A stretch of DNA of 64,000 bases from Eukaryota sp. TZLM1-RC (lineage: Eukaryota; Metamonada: BaSk clade), in NCBI GenBank assembly GCA_040285825.1, contig JAUPSS010000004.1, positions 6,021,658 to 6,085,657 of the forward strand, given 5' to 3'. The notes beneath the pieces were generated by a model. The model was given only the letters and a program-made list of their open reading frames with translations, was not told the DNA's origin and did not search any database. A program made the position numbers and the translations under genes. Shown here piece by piece: positions 53,813-63,985 of the stretch. How positions within the stretch are numbered: the first letter of the stretch is position 1; every line of letters starts with the position of its first letter.

Positions 53813-53846
53813 GTTTTGAATAAAATTAAAATACTTGAAAAAAAAA
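50919..53846 (+). mobile_element. 5S-spacer-specific RLE non-LTR retrotransposon, copy 1
   Basis: About 2.93 kb, inserted into a 5S spacer in the same orientation as the 5S genes. The 5' junction follows AAATATGATCA; the 3' end is a run of nine A before TGTGTTTAATTG, after which the spacer continues. A TGTTTTT-like string occurs on both sides, so a target duplication of about 7 bp is possible. An AATAAA follows the stop. The single frame encodes RT and endonuclease. The second copy (54223-57159) sits at the same spacer position. Confidence 0.95.
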
Positions 53847-54012
53847 TGTGTTTAATTGTAATGATAAAAATTAATGAAGAGAATGAAATACAACATCATC
53901 CTTTTTAACTAAAATTGTTTTTAAATGGTAATGGTAGCTACAGTTTCCCAACAACATTTTTGCCAATTTTGTAACTAAAAATGTTTAAATTCTCATCTGA
54001 TACTTTACTAAT

Positions 54013-54130
54013 GGATGCGGCCATACTTGGTCTATAGCACCGGATCCCATTCCGAATTCCGAAGTTAAGCGGCCACAGGCCTGGTCAGTAGTTGGGTGGA
54101 GACCACCAGCGAACACTGGGTGCTGCATCC
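54013..54130 (+). rRNA. 5S rRNA copy 56, between the two RLE elements
   Basis: 118 nt; one G missing in box C (GGGTGGAGACC), and the terminator is CCTATT instead of CCTTTT. Confidence 0.9.
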
Positions 54131-54215
54131 TATTAACAATAGGTTTGTTAAAAAATTGTTTTTCAACAAATTGTCAATTGATCAAGTTTATTCAACTGGG
54201 AATTCATTTTTAAAT

Positions 54216-57126
54216 ATGATCAATGTTTTTGTGAAAGGTGCTGAAAATAATGTTTCTGACGATCAACATTTGAATGCTTCTAGTGCTCATTCTTCTTCCC
54301 CTTCTGAAAACAGTAATTTTTGTTGTCCATTTTGCAAAAAAGATGTTACAGATTCCAGAAATGGTCGAAAACTTCTGTTTTGTGCCAATTGTAAAGCCGT
54401 TGATACCGTAAGACCCCCGATCCAGATCCCAGTAGAAATTAGCCCCGCCAGCACAATTCCCTTCTCAATGGAAATGAGAAATTTTACTTCTGAATTGAAA
54501 AATAATAAGTGGAATATTTCATTCTTCTGGAAATATTTTTGCTCGAAAAAAACAAAAAAATTGTTTTTAAAAAAAATTTTGGAAGTAGAAAAATTGTAAA
54601 AATCAAAAATTTGCCGAAAATTGTGCTTACGTGGTCGTTATGGTGCCGCAAAGCAGTCCTTGTTTTCCTCTTCTTTGGCTGATGCAAACTCTGATACCCT
54701 TGAAAAACTTCAAAAGTTGCATCCTCAAGAAAACTTCAAGTGCAGCAAGCCTGATGTGTGTCCTTTTTGGATTGAAAATCCTATTACTGCAATTGAAGTT
54801 CTTAAAGCTATTCAAAAAAATTACCAAAGGGGAAAGCAGCAGGCCCATCTGGAATTTCTTTTTGATCTCTTAAAAATAGCGTGTTCCAGTGCTCCCGAAA
54901 TTGCTGATGATCTAGCCCATTATTTTTCAACAATTAATTGTTTTGAAAATTAATCCTCCATTTGAATTACTCGCTGCACGTCTGATTGCTTTAGTAAAGC
55001 CTGGAAACGGCATCAAACCTGATGGAATACGCCCAATTGCTGTTGGTGAATCTCTTTCTCGTTTGCTGGCATCAATTGTCTTCGATCGTGTCAAACACAA
55101 AGCTTCTACATTTTTGAATCCTCATCAATTTGGAATCAAAACAATTGATGGTGCTTCTGTTGCTGCTATTGCCTCTGATACCTTTTTTAATGCAGAGAAA
55201 AATAATTTTATTTTTTATCTCGACTTTAAAAATGCTTTTAATTCTGTAAAACGAGAAGCAATTTTTGAAGTTATTAAATCTGATTTTCCTGAGCTATCGA
55301 GTTTTTTCTACCATTTTTATGGGAAAGAATCAGATTTAGTTTTTAATTCATTTGCTCTTAAATCATCTTCTGGAGTGAAGCAGGGAGATCCTTTAGGCCC
55401 ATTATTTTTTTGTTTAGCTATTCACAAAACTTTAAATATCATTAAGCAAAAATACCCATCTTTAAAAATAGTTGCTTATATGGATGATATATCCTTGATT
55501 GGTTCATTTGATTTACTAGAATTGGTTGCTCAAGAAATTGCCGATTCATATGAAAATATTGGGCTTCATCTTAATGCGAGCAAATGCCTTCTGATTGGCT
55601 TTTCTGCTCAAGATCTCGTGATAAACGATTCTATTATCCCTTTTACTAATTATAGTAGTGATGCTTTTAAGTTCCTTGGTTGTTGGTTAGGAAACGTGCC
55701 TCAAATTCAGAATGAATTGCAAGTTATTTTGGAAAAAATGAAAATTGAACTTGATTCAATTTCTTCTTTAGATATAGAAAAGCATATTAAATTTTTCATG
55801 CTTAAACTTTGCTACACTGGGAGAATAACCCACATTTTGAGATCTTGTGCTCCTTTCATAGCATTAGATTTTTGTCGTTCATTTAATTCATTGAGAACAG
55901 AATTTTTTGCTGATTTATTGGATGTAGAACCAGGAATGTTGAAAAATCACTTATTTTCTTCAGCAAATTTCGGTGGTATTGGATTTACTAAATCTTCAAT
56001 TTTGTGTCAATCAGCATTCTTGGGTGGTGGCAAAAATTTTATTTATGAATTTTCTCGTAGATTTCCTGATAATTCTCATCTGTTAGTTCCCAATTGCAGT
56101 CCCTATTTGTATGAGTCATCATGTGAACTTGAAAAATGGCCGCCACAAATTTGGACCAAATGTTTTCCTCAATCAATTCAAGAAATTCCAAACCGATCTC
56201 TTTTTAATTTACAGTTTTGCTGTAAAAAGCTTCAACAAAAATTGTCAAAGATTTTTGAAAGCCTGGATTTTGATGTTAGACTTGGCTTGGCCAAGAAAAA
56301 GAATCCCGCTTTTGCAAATCTTTTACAAGATATGTGTGACAGTACTTCTTCTGCCTTAGTAACAACAATTCCACAAGTTTATGGTACTCTCTTAACCGAT
56401 TCTGCTTGGACTCTGAATATGAGATTTCGTTCCTTTATCTGGCCTGATAATTTACCTCATAATTTAATTTGTAAATGTTCTCGAGAAATTACAACTACTC
56501 ATTTGTTAAATTGTAAACATTTTATTACTTTTAGAAGCAAGGTTCATGATGCTGTAAGAGACCAGTTATATTGTATGTGTAAATCTCATAGAATTGAATC
56601 CTTCTTGGAACCTCTGTTGTCAAATCTGTTTGATGCTGAAGATGATTTTCATAAGAATAATAGAGGTGATGTTATATTACCTGGATTAGATGGAAGTTTC
56701 ATTTTAATGGATGTAATGTCTGTTGATCCTTGTAATGCCTCAAATGAAAGGCTTGTTAATTCTGAAATTCATAATCCTCTTTCTAATGCTGAAAATTTCA
56801 AACTCAAAAAATACAATGAACCTTTGTCCAAATTGGCCAGTCTACAGCATGCAAAATACAATTTGTATCCATTTGTATTTTCCCTTTTTGGTTCACTTGC
56901 ACCAACTGCTTTACGTTTTTTGGATGATTTTGAATTGATTGTAAAGAGAAGAACTGGGAGAAATTTCAACAGATTGTTTTGGCAAAATAGAATTGTGTTT
57001 TCTATTTTTAAGGGGATGTTGAAGATGGTTTCTGATGCTTTGCTGTCTCTTGGTTCTCACTATGAGAGAGTTGCATCTAGTGTTTTTGTTTTGGGAGAGC
57101 TGGATTTTTTAGATGTTGATTTATAG
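54216..57126 (+). pseudogene. RT/endonuclease frame of copy 2, broken by homopolymer indels
   Basis: Same protein as in copy 1, but the frame is interrupted at least three times between about 54530 and 54935. Each break coincides with longer A or T runs than in copy 1 (for example seven A for five at about 54815, and TTTTTC for TTTTC at 54926). From 54943 on, a single 727-codon frame covers the RT core (YMDD kept), CCHC and endonuclease to the stop at 57126. The breaks may be genuine inactivation or consensus errors in homopolymers. Confidence 0.88.
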
Positions 57127-57159
57127 GTTTTGAATAAAATTAAAATACTTGAAAAAAAA
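54223..57159 (+). mobile_element. 5S-spacer-specific RLE non-LTR retrotransposon, copy 2
   Basis: About 2.94 kb, same orientation and same junctions as copy 1 (AAATATGATCA at the left, eight A then TGTTTTTAATTG at the right), 3,304 bp downstream. By eye the two differ by about a dozen substitutions plus homopolymer-length changes. Confidence 0.95.
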
Positions 57160-57325
57160 TGTTTTTAATTGTAATGATAAAAATTAATGAAGAGAATGAA
57201 ATACAACATCATCCTTTTTAACTAAAATTGTTTTTAAATGGTAATGGTAGCTACAGTTTCCCAACAACATTTTTGCCAATTTTGTAACTAAAAATGTTTA
57301 AATTCTCATCCGATACTTTACTAGT

Positions 57326-57444
57326 GGATGCGGCCATACTTGGTCTATAGCACCGGATCCGATTCCGAATTCCGAAGTTAAGCGGCCACAGGCCTGGTCA
57401 GTAGTTGGGTGGCAGACCACCAGCGAACACTGGGTGCTGCATCC
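57326..57444 (+). rRNA. 5S rRNA copy 57
   Basis: GGATCCGATTCC and GGTGGCAGACC variants. Confidence 0.93.
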
Positions 57445-57704
57445 TTTTAACAATATGTTTGTTAAAAAATTGTTTCTCAACAAATTGTCAATTGATCAAG
57501 TTTATTCAACTGGGAATTCATTTTTTAAATATGATCATTGTTTTTAATTGTAATGATAAAAATTAATGAAGAGAATGAAATACAACATCATCCTTTTTAA
57601 CTAAAATTGTTTTTAAATGGTAATGGTAGCTACAGTTTCCCAACAACATTTTTGCCAATTTTGTAACTGAAAATGTTTAAATTCTCATCTGATACTTTAC
57701 AAAT

Positions 57705-57823
57705 GGATGCGGCCATACTTGGTCTATAGCACCGGATCCCATTCCGAATTCCGAAGTTAAGCGGCCACAGGCCTGGTCAGTAGTTGGGTGGGAGACCACC
57801 AGCGAACACTGGGTGCTGCATCC
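57705..57823 (+). rRNA. 5S rRNA copy 58
   Basis: Consensus gene. Confidence 0.97.
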
Positions 57824-58083
57824 TTTTAACAATATGTTTGTTAAAAAATTGTTTCTCAACAAATTGTCAATTGATCAAGTTTATTCAACTTGGAATTCAT
57901 TTTTTAAATATGATCCTTGTTTTTAATTGTAATGATAAAAATTAATGAAGAGAATGAAATACAACATCATCCTTTTTAACTAAAATTGTTTTTAAATGGT
58001 AATGGTAGCTACAGTTTCCCAACAACATTTTTGCCAATTTTGTAACTAAAAATGTTTAAATTCTCATCTGATACTTTACTAAT

Positions 58084-58202
58084 GGATGCGGCCATACTTG
58101 GTCTATAGCACCGGATCCCATTCCGAATTCCGAAGTTAAGCGGCTACAGGCCTGGTCAGTAGTTGGGTGGGAGACCACCAGCGTACACTGGGTGCTGCAT
58201 TC
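58084..58202 (+). rRNA. 5S rRNA copy 59
   Basis: GCGGCTACAGG, AGCGTACAC and CATTC at the 3' end. Confidence 0.92.
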
Positions 58203-58462
58203 TTTTAACAATATGTTTGTTAAAAAATTGTTTCTCAACAAATTGTCAATTGATCAAGTTTATTCAACTTGGAATTCATTTTTTAAATATGATCATTGTT
58301 TTTAATTGCAATGATAAAAATTAATGAAGAGAATGAAATACAACATCATCCTTTTTAACTAAAATTGTTTTTAAATGGTAATGGTAGCTACAGTTTCCCA
58401 ACAACATTTTTGCCAATTTTGTAACTGAAAATGTTTAAATTCTCATCTGATATTTTACAAAT

Positions 58463-58581
58463 GGATGCGGCCATACTTGGTCTATAGCACCGGATCCCAT
58501 TCCGAATTCCGAAGTTAAGCGGCCACAGGCCTGGTCAGTAGTTGGGTGGGAGACCACCAGCGAACACTGGGTGCTGCATCC
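58463..58581 (+). rRNA. 5S rRNA copy 60
   Basis: Consensus gene. Confidence 0.97.
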
Positions 58582-58840
58582 TTTTAACAATAGGTTTGTT
58601 AAAAAATTGTTTTTCAACAAATTGTCAATTGATCAAGTTTATTCAACTGGGAATTCATTTTTAAATACGATCATTGTTTTTAATTGTAATGATAAAAATT
58701 AATGAAGAGAATGAAATACAACATCATCCTTTTTAACTAAAATTGTTTTTAAATGGTAATGGTAGCTACAGTTTCCCAACAACATTTTTGCCAATTTTGT
58801 AACTAAAAATGTTTAAATTCTCATCTGATACTTTACAAAT

Positions 58841-58959
58841 GGATGCGGCCATACTTGGTCTATAGCACCGGATCCCATTCCGAATTCCGAAGTTAAGCGG
58901 CCACAGGCCTGGTCAGTAGTTGGGTGGGAGACCACCAGCGAACACTGGGTGCTGCATCC
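58841..58959 (+). rRNA. 5S rRNA copy 61
   Basis: Consensus gene. Confidence 0.97.
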
Positions 58960-59218
58960 TTTTAACAATAGGTTTGTTAAAAAATTGTTTTTCAACAAAT
59001 TGTCAATTGATCAAGTTTATTCAACTGGGAATTCATTTTTAAATATGATCATTGTTTTTAATTGAAATGATAAAAATTAATGAAGAGAATGAAATACAAC
59101 ATCATCCTTTTTAACTAAAATTGTTTTTAAATGGTAATGGTAGCTACAGTTTCCCAACAACATTTTTGCCAATTTTGTAACTGAAAATGTTTAAATTCTC
59201 ATCTGATATTTTACAAAT

Positions 59219-59337
59219 GGATGCGGCCATACTTGGTCTATAGCACTGGATCCCATTCCGAATTCCGAAGTTAAGCGGCCACAGGCCTGGTCAGTAGTTG
59301 GGTGGGAGACCACCAGCGAACACTGGGTGCTGCATCC
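59219..59337 (+). rRNA. 5S rRNA copy 62
   Basis: CACTGGATCC variant, shared with copy 65. Confidence 0.95.
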
Positions 59338-59597
59338 TTTTAACAATATGTTTGTTAAAAAATTGTTTCTCAACAAATTGTCAATTGATCAAGTTTATTC
59401 AACTTGGAATTCATTTTTTAAATATGATCATTGTTTTTAATTGCAATGATAAAAATTAATGAAGAGAATGAAATACAACATCATCCTTTTTGACTAAAAT
59501 TGTTTTTAAATGGTAATGGTAGCTACAGTTTCCCAACAACATTTTTGCCAATTTTGTAACTGAAAATGTTTAAATTCTCATCTGATATTTTACAAAT

Positions 59598-59716
59598 GGA
59601 TGCGGCCATACTTGGTCTATAGCACCGGATCCCATTCCGAATTCCGAAGTTAAGCGGCCACAGGCCTGGTCAGTAGTTGGGTGGGAGACCACCAGCGAAC
59701 ACTGGGTGCTGCATCC
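59598..59716 (+). rRNA. 5S rRNA copy 63
   Basis: Consensus gene. Confidence 0.97.
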
Positions 59717-59974
59717 TTTTAACAATAGGTTTGTTAAAAAATTGTTTTTCAACAAATTGTCAATTGATCAAGTTTATTCAACTGGGAATTCATTTTTAAA
59801 TACGATCATTGTTTTTAATTGTAATGATAAAAATTAATGAAGAGAATGAAATACAACATCATCCTTTTAACTAAAATTGTTTTTAAATGGTAATGGTAGC
59901 TACAGTTTCCCAACAACATTTTTGCCAATTTTGTAACTAAAAATGTTTAAATTCTCATCTGATACTTTACAAAT

Positions 59975-60093
59975 GGATGCGGCCATACTTGGTCTATAGC
60001 ACCGGATCCCATTCCGAATTCCGAAGTTAAGCGGCCACAGGCCTGGTCAGTAGTTGGGTGGGAGACCACCAGCGAACACTGGGTGCTGCATCC
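59975..60093 (+). rRNA. 5S rRNA copy 64
   Basis: Consensus gene. Confidence 0.97.
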
Positions 60094-60352
60094 TTTTAAC
60101 AATAGGTTTGTTAAAAATTGTTTTTCAACAAATTGTCAATTGATCAAGTTTATTCAACTGGGAATTCATTTTTAAATATGATCATTGTTTTTAATTGAAA
60201 TGATAAAAATTAATGAAGAGAATGAAATACAACATCATCCTTTTTAACTAAAATTGTTTTTAAATGGTAATGGTAGCTACAGTTTCCCAACAACATTTTT
60301 TGCCAATTTTGTAACTGAAAATGTTTAAATTCTCATCTGATATTTTACAAAT

Positions 60353-60471
60353 GGATGCGGCCATACTTGGTCTATAGCACTGGATCCCATTCCGAATTCC
60401 GAAGTTAAGCGGCCACAGGCCTGGTCAGTAGTTGGGTGGGAGACCACCAGCGAACACTGGGTGCTGCATCC
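60353..60471 (+). rRNA. 5S rRNA copy 65
   Basis: CACTGGATCC variant; duplicate of copy 62. Confidence 0.95.
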
Positions 60472-60732
60472 TTTTAACAATATGTTTGTTAAAAAATTGT
60501 TTCTCAACAAATTGTCAATTGATCAAGTTTATTCAACTTGGAATTCATTTTTTTAAATATGATCATTGTTTTTAATTGCAATGATAAAAATTAATGAAGA
60601 GAATGAAATACAACATCATCCTTTTTGACTAAAATTGTTTTTAAATGGTAATGGTAGCTACAGTTTCCCAACAACATTTTTGCCAATTTTGTAACTGAAA
60701 ATGTTTAAATTCTCATCTGATATTTTACAAAT

Positions 60733-60851
60733 GGATGCGGCCATACTTGGTCTATAGCACCGGATCCCATTCCGAATTCCGAAGTTAAGCGGCCACAGGC
60801 CTGGTCAGTAGTTGGGTGGGAGACCACCAGCGAACACTGGGTGCTGCATCC
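60733..60851 (+). rRNA. 5S rRNA copy 66
   Basis: Consensus gene, last of the array; its 3' spacer is divergent and ends at about 60955. Confidence 0.96.
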
Positions 60852-61030
60852 TTTTAACAATATGTTGGCTGAAAAATCCTTTTTCAACAAATTGTCAATT
60901 GATCAAGTTTATTCAATTCGGGTTTTAATTTTTTTAAACGTGATCTTTGTTTTTGTGTTATGACGATTGTCGAAGACATTGAATTTCTGACTCATCCTAA
61001 TTTTCCTAAATTTGTATTAATGACATCTTA

Positions 61031-61746
61031 TCAATCTAGTACAACGTCGATTTCGACAGCTTCTCTCGCATCCCTTCCAAATAGCATTTCTATCAATGTG
61101 AGATTGAATTCAAATATGGTAGCCATTCCCTTGCTTGTCAAGACGTTCTCGTCAATGACAAAGATGTCATCACTGATCTCCTTGGCATTGACTCTATGCT
61201 TCAGTGCAGATGGCACTGCAGCTTTGTGATTAGCAGTGATACCCAGTTCTGACAGGACCACCAATCCTGTGCAACAACCTGCTATTATTTTGCCTTTCTT
61301 ATAGTGACGGTTAACAAAGCTTTTTGCATCATCACAGTCTAGTATGGTGGTGGCATGTCTACCTCCTGGTACAACAATACAGTCAAAGATGTCATCCTCT
61401 GCTGTGATAAGATTATAACATCATTATTTCAAACCAATGTTATCAAAGCAGTTCTCAGCACGCATTCTTATGTTATGTAGTCCAATTACTTCCGAGTCCT
61501 GTAGTCAATGGTTCAAGTAGATCATACTTCACAACTGCATTTAATAGTAGTTACTCTTGAGTTAGCTCAATAAACACCACTGTTTTCATACGCTATTCCT
61601 GCTCTTCGTAATAAGTCGATTGAACACACTGCTTCAACTTCTTCTACACCATCGTACATTAGAACTGCAGCACTTGGTTGTCCTGAGCGAATATCTACAA
61701 CAAAAGCTCTTTCTGGAGATCCAATTGGTCTGTTTGCTTGTTCCAT
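61031..61746 (-). CDS. DJ-1/PfpI family protein, three mini-introns
   Basis: Four minus-strand exons (61746-61592, 61555-61528, 61498-61435, 61401-61031) join in frame to a 205-residue DJ-1-like protein. The unspliced reading has several stops. Family features are AAVLMYDGVEEVEAVCSIDL with the conserved glutamate (about residues 26-45), LLRRAGIAVTTIKC across intron 1, DDIFDCIVVPGG (near 88-99), the nucleophile elbow KIIAGCCTG with the cysteine, and the C-terminal NVLTSKGMATIFEFNLTLIE. Spacing from the AGI motif to PGG is 48 residues, essentially as in human DJ-1 (47). DJ-1 proteins act in oxidative-stress protection and glyoxal/protein deglycation chemistry; the substrate cannot be told here. 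The first ~24 residues have no counterpart. The stop lies about 75 bp from the end of the 5S array. Confidence 0.85.
61402..61434 (-). other. 33-nt intron 3 of the DJ-1-like gene
   Basis: Starts GTTTGA, ends CTTATCACAG. Splicing joins ATT G with CA GAG and removes in-frame TAA and TGA codons. Confidence 0.75.
61499..61527 (-). other. 29-nt intron 2 of the DJ-1-like gene
   Basis: Starts GTATGA, ends CATTGACTACAG, phase 0. Confidence 0.78.
61556..61591 (-). other. 36-nt intron 1 of the DJ-1-like gene
   Basis: Starts GTATGA, ends GCTAACTCAAG. Splicing yields RRAGIAVTT, matching the AGI-x-VT strand of DJ-1. Confidence 0.78.
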
Positions 61747-62390
61747 GCCTATTCAGTAAATGCTTTCGTTAAAACATGGCCTAAGAAAAAATATCAGGAT
61801 ATCTCTTTTATGGTGAAACCTTATTGAATGACCTTTAAAACCTTTTTTTAAAGGAATAATAATAGAAGATATATCACACAAGTTGATTTCTTGAAACAAT
61901 TCAATAAACCGATTGTGCGTAAAGCAAAACACTTTTGTAGAACCAATAGATTAATCACCGACTCAAGCATGTTATCATCATTTGTGTTTTTGTAAGTGAT
62001 GAGTTAAGTGTGCTATTGAATAGAAAATTATTTTCTCACAATTGCTCGTGTGGATGTGATTAACTGAGTATTTAGTGGTGAGGATTTCTTCATTGGTTAA
62101 GTCAAATCATTCTTTAAATGAAACTCAAATGGCACGTTGCGTAAGATTATTCCATGTTGTTCTTAATTTAGTCGAATTCTAAACGAAGTTGGTCCAGTTC
62201 GTTGTTTGTTAAGGGGATAAGTTCTCAATTGATGCAAATTAATTACCTTTGTTGCATTCCACAGCAGTGACCAAAGGAAAAGCTTTATTAATTAACAGAA
62301 AATAAACTTCAACTATTGCCACGTCATCGCACGTGATTTGATGTTATCCAAAACCTAACACCTTTAATTGAACAAAGACAGGAATTATGT
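61747..62390. other. Intergenic, nothing recognised
   Basis: AT-rich; no frame or RNA gene supported. Confidence 0.45.
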
Positions 62391-62394
62391 CACA

Positions 62395-63140
62395 AACAAC
62401 TAAAGATCCACATCCTCAAACCCTCACCCCTTAACATAGACAGAGTTTGTAATTAGAGATTCTCCAAGATGACCAAAAGTTGATATCGAATGAGAAATTA
62501 AATTTATCATTCACTCATTTTACTTCGAAAACACAATTCTATCTTACCAATCACTATGAGTAATAAATCTTCCAGTTCTTTCATGACAATAACGCCAGGG
62601 TCTTCAAAGAGTGCCAAAGCAGCCTTACCTAAAGATGTCAGCAAATATCAAACAAAGGGATTGATATTGAATTGGGCTTGGGGATTGTGGATAGAAAAGA
62701 TGGGTGTCACGTGTATAGCAATTTTTGTATTTTTCCCAGCAAGAAAATATTATTTACACTTAAATTAATTGAATTTTCCTTTAAAGAATTACAGGGTCAA
62801 TAGACATAATATTTAAAAAAATACACTTCTAGATAAAAACAAGAACACCCAAATCTCCTACTGTCAAACCCATAAATGCTCTGATGTAACGAGTACTAAC
62901 GATGTTGAGGACATAAAGAATTAACCTTGGTAAAAATGCTTCTAAAAAGTGATCTACTGGATCAGAGTGACACGTAAGTTAAGTGTGGCCTCTGTCATTA
63001 TTATTCACCTCACTCTTAAAAGTAATACAATGTTCAAAGTTCGAAACATGAGTAAACGAGTGAGATTTTCCACACATTGTCATGTCATAGGCTTATGCCT
63101 TTTTGTCAAACAATTCTACATGAACTTAGTAAATGATTGC
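62395..63140 (-). pseudogene. Lineage-B RLE retrotransposon, decayed
   Basis: Minus-strand remnant. Readable pieces along the minus strand are a CCHC-like THVSNFEHCITFKSEV, then RYIRAFMGLTVGDLGVL for the endonuclease, then SLGKAALALFEDPGVIV and KELEDLLL near 62560-62640. The end near 62400 has the CCTCAAA...GATCC tail block seen in other lineage-B ends. Stops and deletions are frequent. Confidence 0.7.
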
Positions 63141-63455
63141 TTGGATTGAAATTAAAGCCAATCAATTGGAATCTATATTCTACTCAACAATATATTGTCG
63201 ATAGACGTGATTCAGGTATTATTATACCATATAAACCTACTCAAAAATTACATCATTTTAAACAATTTTAAACTGAAAAATAAAAAACGATAATAGTCTT
63301 CAATTCACGACAAAATTGAGTGAAAAGATGAATGAAATAAAAACTCAACATCCAAATCTGCAACAATAGAAATTTTATGATATTCTGGGGTGGTACGAAA
63401 GGAAACTTGAACCGATGGAAGCAACTTGAACTATTAGTGTTGTTTTAGTGTATTA
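63141..63455. other. Intergenic, nothing recognised
   Basis: Very AT-rich; no feature supported. Confidence 0.4.
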
Positions 63456-63985
63456 GAAGCCTTTCTCTGAATAATTTTGGTTCTGATGATAGAGGTGATG
63501 TATACTGTGATTGGATTGACAATTCTGAAGCTATTGTTGACTTTGTCTCATGTTGCAAATGATACTTTGGTTCACAGAAGAAAACTTAATCCTGTGGCTG
63601 CTCTGGATTTTAAAGCAAAAGAGAAACATAGAAAATATGATAAAGATATTGAAGAGGCTAATGTCGATAGAAATACACAGCTGGTTTTTATTGCTTTCCC
63701 ATTTTCGATAAATGGAAGATTATCAGATGAAGCAGAAACTTTTTTGAATGACTTCCAAAAAATGGTGCAAGAAAAAACAATGAAAAGATTTGATATTTTT
63801 TTACGGCGTTCACGGATTCAATTTGCCATTATTAATAGATTACCACGGTTTTTTCAATCGAATAAGAGAAGCTTTAGCTAGACAGCAAGCAGATCAAGAT
63901 TTTGTAGAGGAAATCTTGGTTCAATGATAGACGTCCCATTTGTTATGAGTTAATTTAATTAAGTGTGCAGATTCAATAAATATAT
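63456..63985 (+). pseudogene. Lineage-C RLE endonuclease end
   Basis: Nearly the same sequence as 38600-39118. The endonuclease block (DDRGDVYCDWIDNSEAIVDF, read across one frame change near 63555), then HRRKLNPVAALDFKAKEKHR with a K-Y motif, LVFIAFPFSINGRLSDEAET and KTMKRFDIFLRRSRIQFAII. A further frame slip near 63850 precedes the tail ending in AATAAATATA. This copy keeps a 134-codon frame (63477-63881), longer than the copy inside the 5S array. Confidence 0.85.

Larger units (their letters stand above)
28100..60955 (+). repeat. Tandem 5S rRNA gene array, modal unit 379 bp
   Basis: Head-to-tail units, all on the plus strand, each with a 119-nt 5S gene and about 260 bp of spacer. The gene starts GGATGCGGCC and ends GCTGCATCC, which pair as helix I. 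It contains the internal pol III control region (A-box around AGTTAAGCGG, box C around GGGTGGGAGACCACC) and is followed by TTTT, the pol III terminator. About 30 bp before each gene (TTCTCATCTGATACTTTAC) is nearly invariant. Interruptions lie at 35655-36752, 38033-39118, 50919-53846 and 54223-57159. Sixty-five full or near-full genes and one truncated gene are listed separately. Tandem 5S arrays are also known in trichomonads. Confidence 0.97.

Noticed and set aside
28155-60851. Regularly spaced repeats that could suggest a CRISPR array or satellite DNA
   Set aside because: The conserved 119 nt folds as 5S rRNA with pol III boxes and terminator, the unit is 379 bp, and the genome is eukaryotic.
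28510-60890. Dozens of nearly identical minus-strand frames of about 61 codons, one per repeat unit
   Set aside because: They are the antisense of the 5S gene and its flank. Their identity follows from the repeat, and many begin with non-ATG codons.
60960-61229. Plus-strand frame of 89 codons next to the array end
   Set aside because: It overlaps the DJ-1 coding exon on the opposite strand and has no family features.
61031-61746. First reading of the DJ-1 locus as a pseudogene
   Set aside because: Three short introns with consistent signals restore the full frame with family-correct spacing.
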